Below, in pieces: positions 57,694 through 64,000 of a stretch of 64,000 nucleotides of DNA. Position 1 is the first letter of the stretch. Every line of letters begins with the position of its first letter. The notes under the pieces were generated by a model, which was not told the DNA's origin, did no database searches, and saw only the letters and a list, made by a program, of their open reading frames with translations. The stretch comes from Thalassomonas viridans. GTDB lineage: Bacteria; Pseudomonadota; Gammaproteobacteria; Enterobacterales; Alteromonadaceae. The translations under genes and the position numbers were made by a program. The DNA lies in NCBI RefSeq assembly GCF_000948985.2, contig NZ_CP059733.1, positions 1,550,001 through 1,614,000 on the forward strand. Reading direction: 5' to 3'.

Positions 57694-57972
57694 TATTACA
57701 TTTCCTTATATTTTATATTGTATGCAATTTGATTTGCGAAAATTATGTTAACATGATTTTTACTTCTGTTTAAATGAAATTTAAATCGTTTGATTGTGAT
57801 GATTATCAGGAGTTATTGCGGTTTATTTTGCATTTTTCATGTTGGTTCAATAGAACCATGATGACGTGGGGGGGCGACTGTAATGACAAAAAGATCACGC
57901 TTTATGCGGTGTTTTCTATGCATTAATCTATAGCTAAGTTGTCTTGTAGTAAAACCAGATAACATTCTGTAA

Positions 57973-58128
57973 GAAACGTTTTTAAGTTTAGAGGAGCTTC
58001 AACAAGATCTGGATGAATGGTTTGAATACTATAACAATGAGCGTACCCATCAGGGCAAAATCTGTTGTGGCGGAACCCTACCGGAGACGCTCATTTATGC
58101 TAAGGCGTTTGTGCTGAAAAGCATTTAA
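57973..58128 (+). pseudogene. Integrase-core transposase C-terminal remnant (IS481-like)
   Basis: 52 codons in frame to a TAA at 58126-58128 reading FLSLEELQQDLDEWFEYYNN, then ERTHQGKICCGGTLPETL. This is the C-terminal end of the rve-type catalytic domain of IS481/IS3-group transposases (normally RTHQGKMCCGRTP). An upstream stop in frame and no start show it to be a fragment. Confidence 0.75.
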
Positions 58129-58223
58129 GTTCAAACTAACCAGCAGGGTATCTACCATAAACTGGTAACAGTTAGATCGAGTCTTAACTTCTACATTTAA
58201 TGTTCAACACCCGGCTGGTGCTG

Positions 58224-59312
58224 TCAGTTCGCCGGACAGCTTTGATTAGCTCTTACCGCAGTTAGCCTTACCGAATCAAAACGTACGGGTAAGGGGTCGT
58301 TATTGGCCAACCAATTATCACCATAGAGAAATAAATGATTTTGCCCCTGGTACCAGGTGAATGGAATACCAGACATCAGCAACTCATCGTGTATGTAAAC
58401 AGACGCCATCATGGTCGACTGAGCCTGAGAAAAATCACCGGCTATTCTTAACTCTACCGTGGTTAAATGGAGCTTTTTAGGGTCGATCATATTGGCGCCG
58501 GCAAGGTGGATACGGTTGCGGCCTCTCAGGGTTAATACCGACTGGTGTGCATCAACGGTTAATTGAATATTGGCGGCGTAATCCGGGTAATCATTAGGGT
58601 CATCTGCTGCGGGGGCGCCAAGGCCAAAATAGTAAGAGAAAGCGCGGTTGTATCCTGACAGGTTTACTTTTAATCTAAGTTCACTGGTATCAGGATGAAG
58701 CGCATCAAAAATATTGGAAAAGTCATGGCTGGGAACCACATAGATGTGAGGGTTGGTTTTTAACTGCCCGCTCCCGGTTTCAACAATATTAGGGTCATTG
58801 TAAGAGTCGTTGGGGGAGGATGACCAGCCAATGCCTCTGGCACCCGGCCTGGCAACACCATCAAAGTGGTCTTCAAACAAGACAAACTGATCTGTCGCCA
58901 CGGCAGGTACAGCGTAATAGCCAGAGCCTGCCAGCTGAACCGGGGTATCCGTTACCGGCTCGTGTACATAAACATAGATGGCTTGGCCGCGAAAGCTGAG
59001 TTGTTGTTCGGGTGTAAAGGTGTAGTGAAACCTGTGCTTATAGCTTGTGTAGTCACACTGTCCACGAACGTCCCAGGTTGAATAGGCATTGGTTTGCATA
59101 CGTTTTAGCAGCGTACCTTGCTGCATGTCGCCACCAACATAAATACTAATGTCTACCGCATCAACATTTAGTCTTTGGCAGGCCCAGCCGTAAACACTGT
59201 TATCGCTGGTGATGTCTACGCCACCGCGCATTTGTGCCTGGGCCTGTAATGAAAAGCATATAGATATGATAAATAAAAAAAAGTAGTTTTGTTCCTTGGT
59301 TACAATCTTCAT
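58224..59312 (-). CDS. Secreted protein of unknown function
   Basis: About 362 residues. A hydrophobic N-terminus (YFFLFIISICFSLQAQA) marks a signal peptide cleaved before QMRGGV. The mature part begins GVDITSDNSVYGWACQR and is beta-rich. The C-terminal portion, with FEDHFDGVARPGARGIGWSS and GNWLANNDP-type segments, recalls concanavalin-like or lectin folds, not firmly. ATG at 59312 has GGAG 9 bases upstream. An in-frame upstream start at 59348 has no site. Five Cys are visible in the mature part. Confidence 0.6.
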   Translation of the reverse strand: MKIVTKEQNYFFLFIISICFSLQAQAQMRGGVDITSDNSVYGWACQRLNVDAVDISIYVGGDMQQGTLLKRMQTNAYSTWDVRGQCDYTSYKHRFHYTFTPEQQLSFRGQAIYVYVHEPVTDTPVQLAGSGYYAVPAVATDQFVLFEDHFDGVARPGARGIGWSSSPNDSYNDPNIVETGSGQLKTNPHIYVVPSHDFSNIFDALHPDTSELRLKVNLSGYNRAFSYYFGLGAPAADDPNDYPDYAANIQLTVDAHQSVLTLRGRNRIHLAGANMIDPKKLHLTTVELRIAGDFSQAQSTMMASVYIHDELLMSGIPFTWYQGQNHLFLYGDNWLANNDPLPVRFDSVRLTAVRANQSCPAN

Positions 59313-59621
59313 TTCATCATTCTCCGTTCCATGATCGCTTAACCTCAAGGTGAGAGGCGTCCGACATTGAAGGATAGGTGAGGCGACATATTATACCAGC
59401 GTGCTATAAGATTATTTTGTTCTAAAAACTGAGTTTCCCGGTTATAGCTATTCGGATTTCGGGCATGAAAAAAGTCGTATTCTCGGGGGCGGTTTTGCCC
59501 GCTTGCCGGAGTTCTTAAGCTTTATTGGTAGCAGGCTGGTTATAGCTCTGGTGTCAATTATAGAATCAGGGCATAACTGATTGCGACAAAGCGGCTGTTG
59601 AGGGGGCGCTGGTAATCAAGG

Positions 59622-60020
59622 TTAGTTTTCATGCTTGTTCAGCAGGTCACTTATCAGGTTTTCCCGGTCATTTATTGCCCTTTCTATGAACAGCTTAGGG
59701 GCATTGGTGTTTGGGTCGTGTTTACTGCTCCAAATCATCATTTCTAACATAATGGGCAACATGTCTTTGCCTTTTGGCGTGAGTGTGTAGACTTTTTTGC
59801 GTTTGTCTGAAGGATCGGTTTGTTTGCTAACCAGGTCGTCTTGCTCAAGCGTTTCGAGTCTTTTCGACAAGATATTTGTCGCCATTTTTTCATCTGAATT
59901 CTGTAGTTCCGAGAACGAGTGTTTACCAAAAAACATCAGATCTCTGAGAATCAACAAACTCCATTTATCGCCTACAAAATCCAAAACATTTGAAATAGGA
60001 CAGTCAGAACGCCTTGCCAT
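59622..60020 (-). CDS. HxlR-family transcriptional regulator
   Basis: About 132 residues with the winged-helix layout of HxlR/MarR-like regulators: CPISNVLDFVGDKWSLLILRDLMFFGKHSFSEL near residue 7, then LSKRLETLEQDDLVSKQ and the wing KRKKVYTLTPKGKDML. One Cys lies at the N-terminus, where redox- or thiol-sensing members have theirs. GTG at 60032 is in frame, but ATG at 60020 with GGGG at 6 bases is preferred. Divergent from the SnoaL-like gene, with two palindromes between. Confidence 0.9.
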   Translation of the reverse strand: MARRSDCPISNVLDFVGDKWSLLILRDLMFFGKHSFSELQNSDEKMATNILSKRLETLEQDDLVSKQTDPSDKRKKVYTLTPKGKDMLPIMLEMMIWSSKHDPNTNAPKLFIERAINDRENLISDLLNKHEN

Positions 60021-60066
60021 ATTTTTCCCCACATCAGGTTGTCGTCATATTTTTTATTGTATTTAA

Positions 60067-60112
60067 CTTGCATTATGCAAGCAAATATTTTAACTTGCAT
60101 TTTGCAAGTTAA
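60067..60112. promoter_or_regulatory. Pair of HxlR-type palindromic operators
   Basis: Two palindromes, 27 bases centre to centre: CTTGCATTATGCAAG (60067-60081) and a 23-base palindrome with arms TTAACTTGCA/TGCAAGTTAA (60090-60112). They share the core CTTGCAT/TTGCAAG and lie between the divergent hxlR and SnoaL-like genes, the usual place for HxlR-family auto-regulation. Confidence 0.8.
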
Positions 60113-60165
60113 ATGTCAGGGCATGAATTGCCCGCTTAAATGTATTGATTAACGTGGAGTGAGAG

Positions 60166-60645
60166 ATGGCAAATCCGAAAATTGATCTGGAATCATTAGC
60201 AAAGGCCCATTGGAGCCAGGATGACAAACAAAACGCAGCAGCTGTTTTGGAGTTTGTTCAGCTGATTATGAACGACCATAATTTTGAAGAGATCCTGCGC
60301 AGATATACCGGCAAGCCTTACAAACAGCACAATCGTAATATTGCTGATGGTATAGAGGGGGTTGTTAAAACCGTCGGCGACTTGGTGAAAAATGCCCCGG
60401 AGTTTAGTTATGAGGTGAAACATGTTTATGTTGACGGTGAACATGTGATATTACATTCGCATGCAACCCTAAAAGAGGCACACAGGGGCGACGAATCACA
60501 AGGGATGAATATCGTCGATACCTGGAAGGTCATTGATGGCAACTTGGTAGAGCACTGGGATGCGGTTCAGGGGCTTAGTTTTTCTATGCGCCTGTATGGG
60601 CTTTTGGCAGGCGGCAAGGTTCGAAATAGTAATGGCGTGTTTTAG
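60166..60645 (+). CDS. SnoaL-like/NTF2-superfamily protein
   Basis: 159 residues of the SnoaL-like (NTF2 cone) fold. It has KNAAAVLEFVQLIMNDHNFEEILRRYTGKPYKQHNRNIADGIEG, VYVDGEHVILHSHATL and the closing NIVDTWKVIDGNLVEHWDAVQ typical of the polyketide-cyclase-like family. The substrate is unknown. GGAG precedes the ATG. Probably the target of the adjacent HxlR regulator. Confidence 0.88.
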   Translation: MANPKIDLESLAKAHWSQDDKQNAAAVLEFVQLIMNDHNFEEILRRYTGKPYKQHNRNIADGIEGVVKTVGDLVKNAPEFSYEVKHVYVDGEHVILHSHATLKEAHRGDESQGMNIVDTWKVIDGNLVEHWDAVQGLSFSMRLYGLLAGGKVRNSNGVF

Positions 60646-60799
60646 GTATGATTTTTTAGCATTTGAAAACCAAGTTAACAAGCGCATACATAGGATCGCA
60701 GCCGTGTTGCGGTCTGTGCGCTGGTGTTATAAACCTCTCTAGCCCTGAACTTTGATATGTATTAAGGTGTAGTACCTATGAATACAGAGGTATGATCCT

Positions 60800-61066
60800 A
60801 TGAGTATTACAAGTGTCCGGCTTGCTGATGATATAGACAAGCCCCTTGAATCTTTAGCTGATAAGCTCGATACAAGTAAAAGCGACCTTATAAGTCAGGC
60901 AGTAAAAGAGTTTTTAGCCAGGCAACCACTAGATGAGTCGAGGTGGACAGATACATTGGCGGCTCTGGAGTCTATTAAATCAGGTAAGTCCTTTGATGAA
61001 GCGGATGTGAATGCCTGGTTAAACAGCTGGGGTACAGATGAACACAAAGAGCCTCCCAAGTGGTAG
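60800..61066 (+). CDS. Ribbon-helix-helix antitoxin (ParD/CopG-like)
   Basis: 88 residues. N-terminal SITSVRLADDIDKPLESLADKLDTSKSDLISQAVKEFLARQ is a ribbon-helix-helix DNA-binding domain. The C-terminal tail (LAALESIKSGKSFDEADVNAWLNSWGTDEHKEPPKW) is the toxin-neutralising segment of the ParE-partner family. GAGGT precedes the ATG. The usual ParE partner is only a decayed fragment downstream, so it is an orphan antitoxin here. Confidence 0.85.
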   Translation: MSITSVRLADDIDKPLESLADKLDTSKSDLISQAVKEFLARQPLDESRWTDTLAALESIKSGKSFDEADVNAWLNSWGTDEHKEPPKW

Positions 61067-61156
61067 AAGTACTCTCTTAAATCGATTAAAGACCTTCCGC
61101 GTACAGCTAATTTGTTGATGTTAAAGCCTTTACACTGCTTGAAGAATAGTGAATGA
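61060..61156 (+). pseudogene. Decayed ParE-type toxin remnant
   Basis: Starting within the antitoxin's last codons, GTG-GTA-GAA-GTA-CTC-TCT runs into a stop. The next frame gives LKSIKDLPRTANLLMLK and a stop at 61154-61156. Read together they resemble the N-terminus of ParE-family toxins (V-V-(W)S-KSIKDLERI). One base is lost and the last two-thirds of the gene are gone. Tentative. Confidence 0.4.
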
Positions 61157-61262
61157 TCTTCAAGAAGGGGCTGGAGCAAAGCAATTTCCCTAAATTGGCT
61201 TACCAACAATTAAAGCTTCCTAGTTCATTAACCTGGTGTTAGGCGAAAAACAGGAAAAAGAA

Positions 61263-62222
61263 ATGCATGTACACACATTAGAAAATTGGCAACACAGCTA
61301 TGACTTTTCCGTAAAAAATGACAAAGGGGAGCAGCGGACCAAATATGTGTTGATACTCACGGCAATAACCATGGTTGTAGAAATCATTGCCGGCAGTATT
61401 TATGGCTCAATGGCACTTTTGGCGGATGGCTGGCACATGGGCACGCATGTGGCTGCGTTTATGATTGCGCTCTTTGCATACCGTTATGCGCGAAAGCACG
61501 CAAATAATCCCGCCTATGCATTCGGTACAGGCAAAGTTAATGTGCTGGGTGGTTTTGCCAGTGCCATTGCCTTGGCTGTGGTTGCCCTGGTTATGCTAAT
61601 AGAGTCGTTGCAGAGAATAGTAGACCCGCAAACCATCCATTTTAATGAAGCCATTTTTATTGCAAGTGTCGGCTTATTGATAAATGTGGTAAGCGCATTT
61701 CTGCTAAAAGATGATCATTCCCATCACCATCATCATGACCACCACCATGACCATTATCACGATCATGACCACAATTTAAGAGCCGCATACCTCCATGTTC
61801 TGGCAGATGCCATGACATCACTGCTTGCCATCGTGGCGCTGTTATCGGGTAAATATTTTGGCTGGAATTCGCTTGACCCGATTATGGGGGTTGTTGGCGC
61901 GGTAATTATTACACGTTGGTCATATGGCCTGCTAAAGCAAACAAGTCCGATTTTGCTGGACGCAAGCATTGAAAAAGAATACCAGCAAGCTATTCAGGAC
62001 GCCATTGAAAAAGACTCAGACAACAAAGTCTCTGATATTCATATATGGAAAGTGGGGGCAAACCACTATGCGGCAATCATTGCTTTAGTAACGCACCATC
62101 CAAATTCAACTGAGCATTATAAGGGATTATTGCAAGAGTTCGGTAAGTTGTCTCATGTCACCATTGAGGTAAATGAATGCAAGGAAGCGCCTTGCTGTGA
62201 ACAAGAACCGAATATTGCCTGA
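61263..62222 (+). CDS. dmeF: DmeF-type Co2+/Ni2+ efflux transporter
   Basis: 319 residues of the cation-diffusion-facilitator family. MHVHTLENWQHSYDF at the start is the DmeF signature. Six helices with His/Asp metal sites follow: ALLADGWHMGTHVAAF and YLHVLADAMTSLLAI. Between them a His/Asp-rich loop (HSHHHHHDHHHDHYHDHDH) binds metal. A C-terminal cytoplasmic domain ends with CKEAPCC. It protects against cobalt and nickel. AGGA lies 7 bases before the ATG at 61263; an earlier non-ATG start is possible. No DmeR-type regulator is adjacent. 61157-61262 shows no gene. Confidence 0.93.
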   Translation: MHVHTLENWQHSYDFSVKNDKGEQRTKYVLILTAITMVVEIIAGSIYGSMALLADGWHMGTHVAAFMIALFAYRYARKHANNPAYAFGTGKVNVLGGFASAIALAVVALVMLIESLQRIVDPQTIHFNEAIFIASVGLLINVVSAFLLKDDHSHHHHHDHHHDHYHDHDHNLRAAYLHVLADAMTSLLAIVALLSGKYFGWNSLDPIMGVVGAVIITRWSYGLLKQTSPILLDASIEKEYQQAIQDAIEKDSDNKVSDIHIWKVGANHYAAIIALVTHHPNSTEHYKGLLQEFGKLSHVTIEVNECKEAPCCEQEPNIA

Positions 62223-62240
62223 GCAAGTTATTAACTCTCC

Positions 62241-62268
62241 TGACGCCGCATGCTTTATAGCGGCGTCA
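62241..62268. repeat. Inverted repeat between dmeF and mscS
   Basis: 9-bp arms TGACGCCGC/GCGGCGTCA, 10-base loop, 18 bases past the dmeF stop. It lacks a T-tract, so termination is uncertain. Its first 14 bases recur at 56124. Confidence 0.6.
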
Positions 62269-62351
62269 TAACTCCATGTTACCCATAATTTGTAGATATC
62301 TTCTATAGTTAGATTCAATCCAACCTTGTTTTTCAACTATAGAGGCTACTA

Positions 62352-63179
62352 ATGCAAGAATTCATAGGTAAATTGAATATTGATCAATATATGCCGGTGT
62401 TAATCGCCGGGGCGGTTAACGTGCTGCTTGCCGCTTTGATTTTAATTGTCGGGCTGATAATCGCCAGCAAAGTAAACAATGTTATCTGTAAAACCGGCGA
62501 AAAATACCAGAACCTGGACGATACGTTGTTTCGCTTTTTAGGCAGCCTGGGCAGGTATATTATTCTGGCCTTCGTGATTATTGCCGTGCTGAACCGGTTT
62601 GGCGTACAAACGGCATCGATCGTGGCTTTGCTCGGGGCTACAGGCCTGGCCATAGGGCTGGCGCTTCAGGGGACATTAACGAATCTGGCTGCCGGGGTGA
62701 TGCTGCTTTTCTTCCGGCCATACAAGGTGGGAGACTTTATTGAGGTGGCAGAGCGTTTTGGTAATGTTACAGAAATAGACTTATTCACCACCATACTGCA
62801 AACCTTTGACAATCAACAAATCATTATTCCCAATAGCCAGATTTGGGGTAACCAGATTATTAACCATTCCCACCATAACGTGCGCGGCGTTGATATGCGC
62901 TTTGGTGTGGCTTACAAAGAAAACACGGATGCTGTTCGCGGCGTTATTGACAGTGTTCTGGAAAATCACCCGCATATTCTGAAAGACCCGGCGCCTTTTG
63001 TTGAAGTTGAAACCCTCAACGACAGCTCGGTAGATTTCCTGGTGCGCCCTTTTTGCATGGGGGAGAACTACTTTGATATTCTTTACTCTGTTCCGGAAGA
63101 AATCAAAAAGGCGCTTGATGAAAAGGGGATTGAAATACCATTTCCTCATAGAAAACTGATCATCGAAAAAGAAGATTAA
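62352..63179 (+). CDS. mscS: Mechanosensitive channel MscS
   Basis: 275 residues against 286 in E. coli. Three N-terminal helices, the third with the packed Gly/Ala faces of the pore: NRFGVQTASIVALLGATGLAIGLALQGTLTNLAAGVMLLFFRPYKVGDFIEV. The beta domain and C-terminal portal follow. Opens under membrane tension to release solutes during hypo-osmotic shock. Monocistronic with a terminator after it. Confidence 0.95.
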   Translation: MQEFIGKLNIDQYMPVLIAGAVNVLLAALILIVGLIIASKVNNVICKTGEKYQNLDDTLFRFLGSLGRYIILAFVIIAVLNRFGVQTASIVALLGATGLAIGLALQGTLTNLAAGVMLLFFRPYKVGDFIEVAERFGNVTEIDLFTTILQTFDNQQIIIPNSQIWGNQIINHSHHNVRGVDMRFGVAYKENTDAVRGVIDSVLENHPHILKDPAPFVEVETLNDSSVDFLVRPFCMGENYFDILYSVPEEIKKALDEKGIEIPFPHRKLIIEKED

Positions 63180-63189
63180 TAAGGCCTGG

Positions 63190-63230
63190 CAGCGGACACG
63201 AAAAGCTTTGATTTATCTGTTCGCTGTTTT
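63190..63230 (+). terminator. Probable terminator after mscS
   Basis: CAGCGGACA/TGTTCGCTG (one G-U pair) around a 19-base loop, followed by TTTT. Confidence 0.5.
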
Positions 63231-63248
63231 CAATTCATCTAAAGGGAA

Positions 63249-63461
63249 TTAAACCTCTACCTTCATCTTTTGTAATAAATCCTGCTTTTCCTGCTCGGGC
63301 AAAGTATCTAACAGCTCAAGCAGGCATGACATTATCCTTAATTCCTGCCTTTCAAAATTAGCCTTTTTGAGCGGGCACTTCACCTTGGCCAGCTTTAACA
63401 CCACACTGTCATGGGCGCCATTTAGCCCCATAATCGCGGCGATTGTCGGGCTATATATCAT
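63249..63461 (-). CDS. Hypothetical protein, 70 aa
   Basis: Not recognised. Small cytoplasmic, mostly helical protein with two Cys (VKCPLKKAN, IMSCLLELL) and a C-terminal acidic-basic helix (LPEQEKQDLLQKMK). GGGAGG lies 7 bases before the ATG, inside the last codons of the upstream gene, with which it overlaps by 11 bases. Coupled translation is therefore likely. Confidence 0.6.
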   Translation of the reverse strand: MIYSPTIAAIMGLNGAHDSVVLKLAKVKCPLKKANFERQELRIMSCLLELLDTLPEQEKQDLLQKMKVEV

Positions 63462-63957
63462 GTGCGTGCCTCCCTGGCGTGTAATTTAAAAATTCAAAGA
63501 AAGACGAGTTGCCCGCTCTGTTTCGGCAAGCTAACCTTTTCAGGATGGTTCTTGTTCGCAGCCACCTGGGCGACCACACATATTCAGGCTCGCCGTCAAC
63601 CTCAAGTTCCCGGCTGGTGTATTTGAGTTCATGCAATACGCGCTCTATTTCTTTCTCCGGGTCACTGAAAAAATAGCGTAGCTCTGACCAGCGGAACACA
63701 GGGTAGTCTGCGATGAAATATATCAAGGCGGTTTTTAGCTCGGTGTCGTAACGGTCTAAATTAAATGCGTAGAGCACAAGGGCGCGTGCCTCTACCATGT
63801 GGTACACACTAATGCCGGGGGAGCGGGTGATGCCCGCCTGGTTAATTGTTCGCTCTATGTAAGAAACCGAGATAGCGCCGTCTGTGGCGACACTGCTTTT
63901 TACTATCCTTACCAGGGCGCTGGTTAAGTCCTTTTCCTTGAATGCAGTACCTTGCAT
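63451..63957 (-). CDS. Hypothetical protein, 168 aa
   Basis: Not recognised. Mixed helical protein with no signal or membrane segment. The central part (ALVLYAFNLDRYDTELKTALIYFIADYPVFRWSELRYFF) is aromatic-rich, and the C-terminal half is basic (WLRTRTILKRLACRNRAG). It could bind nucleic acid, but no known domain is seen. The stop overlaps the 70-residue gene by 11 bases. The start is 43 bases from the window edge. Confidence 0.6.
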   Translation of the reverse strand: MQGTAFKEKDLTSALVRIVKSSVATDGAISVSYIERTINQAGITRSPGISVYHMVEARALVLYAFNLDRYDTELKTALIYFIADYPVFRWSELRYFFSDPEKEIERVLHELKYTSRELEVDGEPEYVWSPRWLRTRTILKRLACRNRAGNSSFFEFLNYTPGRHAHDI

Positions 63958-64000
63958 TGCTTTTCTGCCGGTATGTTTGGTTACTAGGTGCCGGTATTGT

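Overview
The window looks like a chromosomal segment of a marine gammaproteobacterium of the order Alteromonadales, most like the Colwellia/Thalassomonas group. The basis is gene order and protein resemblance recalled from memory: purL-mltF-tadA, hemW-rdgB, yggT-proC-yggS-pilT-pilU, gshB-yqgE-ruvX, and zapA/6S RNA divergent from ygfB-pepP-ubiH-ubiI followed by gcvTHP. No database search was run, so the genus is an inference.

Layout. 1-4155: yciH (cut by the window edge), then the electron-transfer flavoprotein genes etfBA divergent from etfD (ETF:ubiquinone oxidoreductase), with two operator-like palindromes between them. 4156-17660: envelope and unknown proteins (DUF3103-like, YggN, DUF342, DUF4097), cinA, an esterase, a periplasmic binding protein, a dapA of the plant type, an RluA-family pseudouridine synthase, rraB, acpH and a nitroreductase. 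17815-38892: mostly housekeeping genes (purL, mltF, tadA, hemW, rdgB, eamA, yggT, proC, yggS, pilT, pilU, ruvX, yqgE, gshB, rsmE, metK, murI). pilT carries a one-base frameshift inside its AIRNLIRE motif. 39073-51186: an MFS transporter with a six-unit NSPEQE repeat, 6S RNA, zapA, the ubiquinone genes ubiH and ubiI, and the complete glycine cleavage operon gcvT-gcvH-gcvP.

51310-64000 is accessory DNA. It begins with a three-gene minus-strand cassette: a signal-less protein fusing an HExxH zincin to a phage-type RGIRNxNPGNI domain, a 660-residue lipoprotein, and a three-helix membrane protein. Both envelope proteins carry stretches that resemble peptidoglycan-binding repeats. This is the best candidate for an undescribed system. 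Transposase remnants, an insertion-sequence-like end, two overlapping small genes (one with a Ser/Thr/Cys/Gly-rich tail), a secreted four-cysteine peptide and a secreted protein of unknown function follow. Then come an HxlR regulator with two palindromic operators facing a SnoaL-like gene, an orphan ribbon-helix-helix antitoxin with a decayed ParE-like toxin, a DmeF Co/Ni exporter, a MscS channel, and two overlapping unknown genes.

How parts work together: EtfAB and EtfD pass electrons from acyl-CoA and other dehydrogenases to ubiquinone, whose ring is hydroxylated by UbiI and UbiH. GcvTHP degrades glycine to one-carbon units that feed purine synthesis (PurL) and the methyl cycle (MetK). PilT and PilU drive pilus retraction. 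No rRNA, tRNA or CRISPR array was seen.
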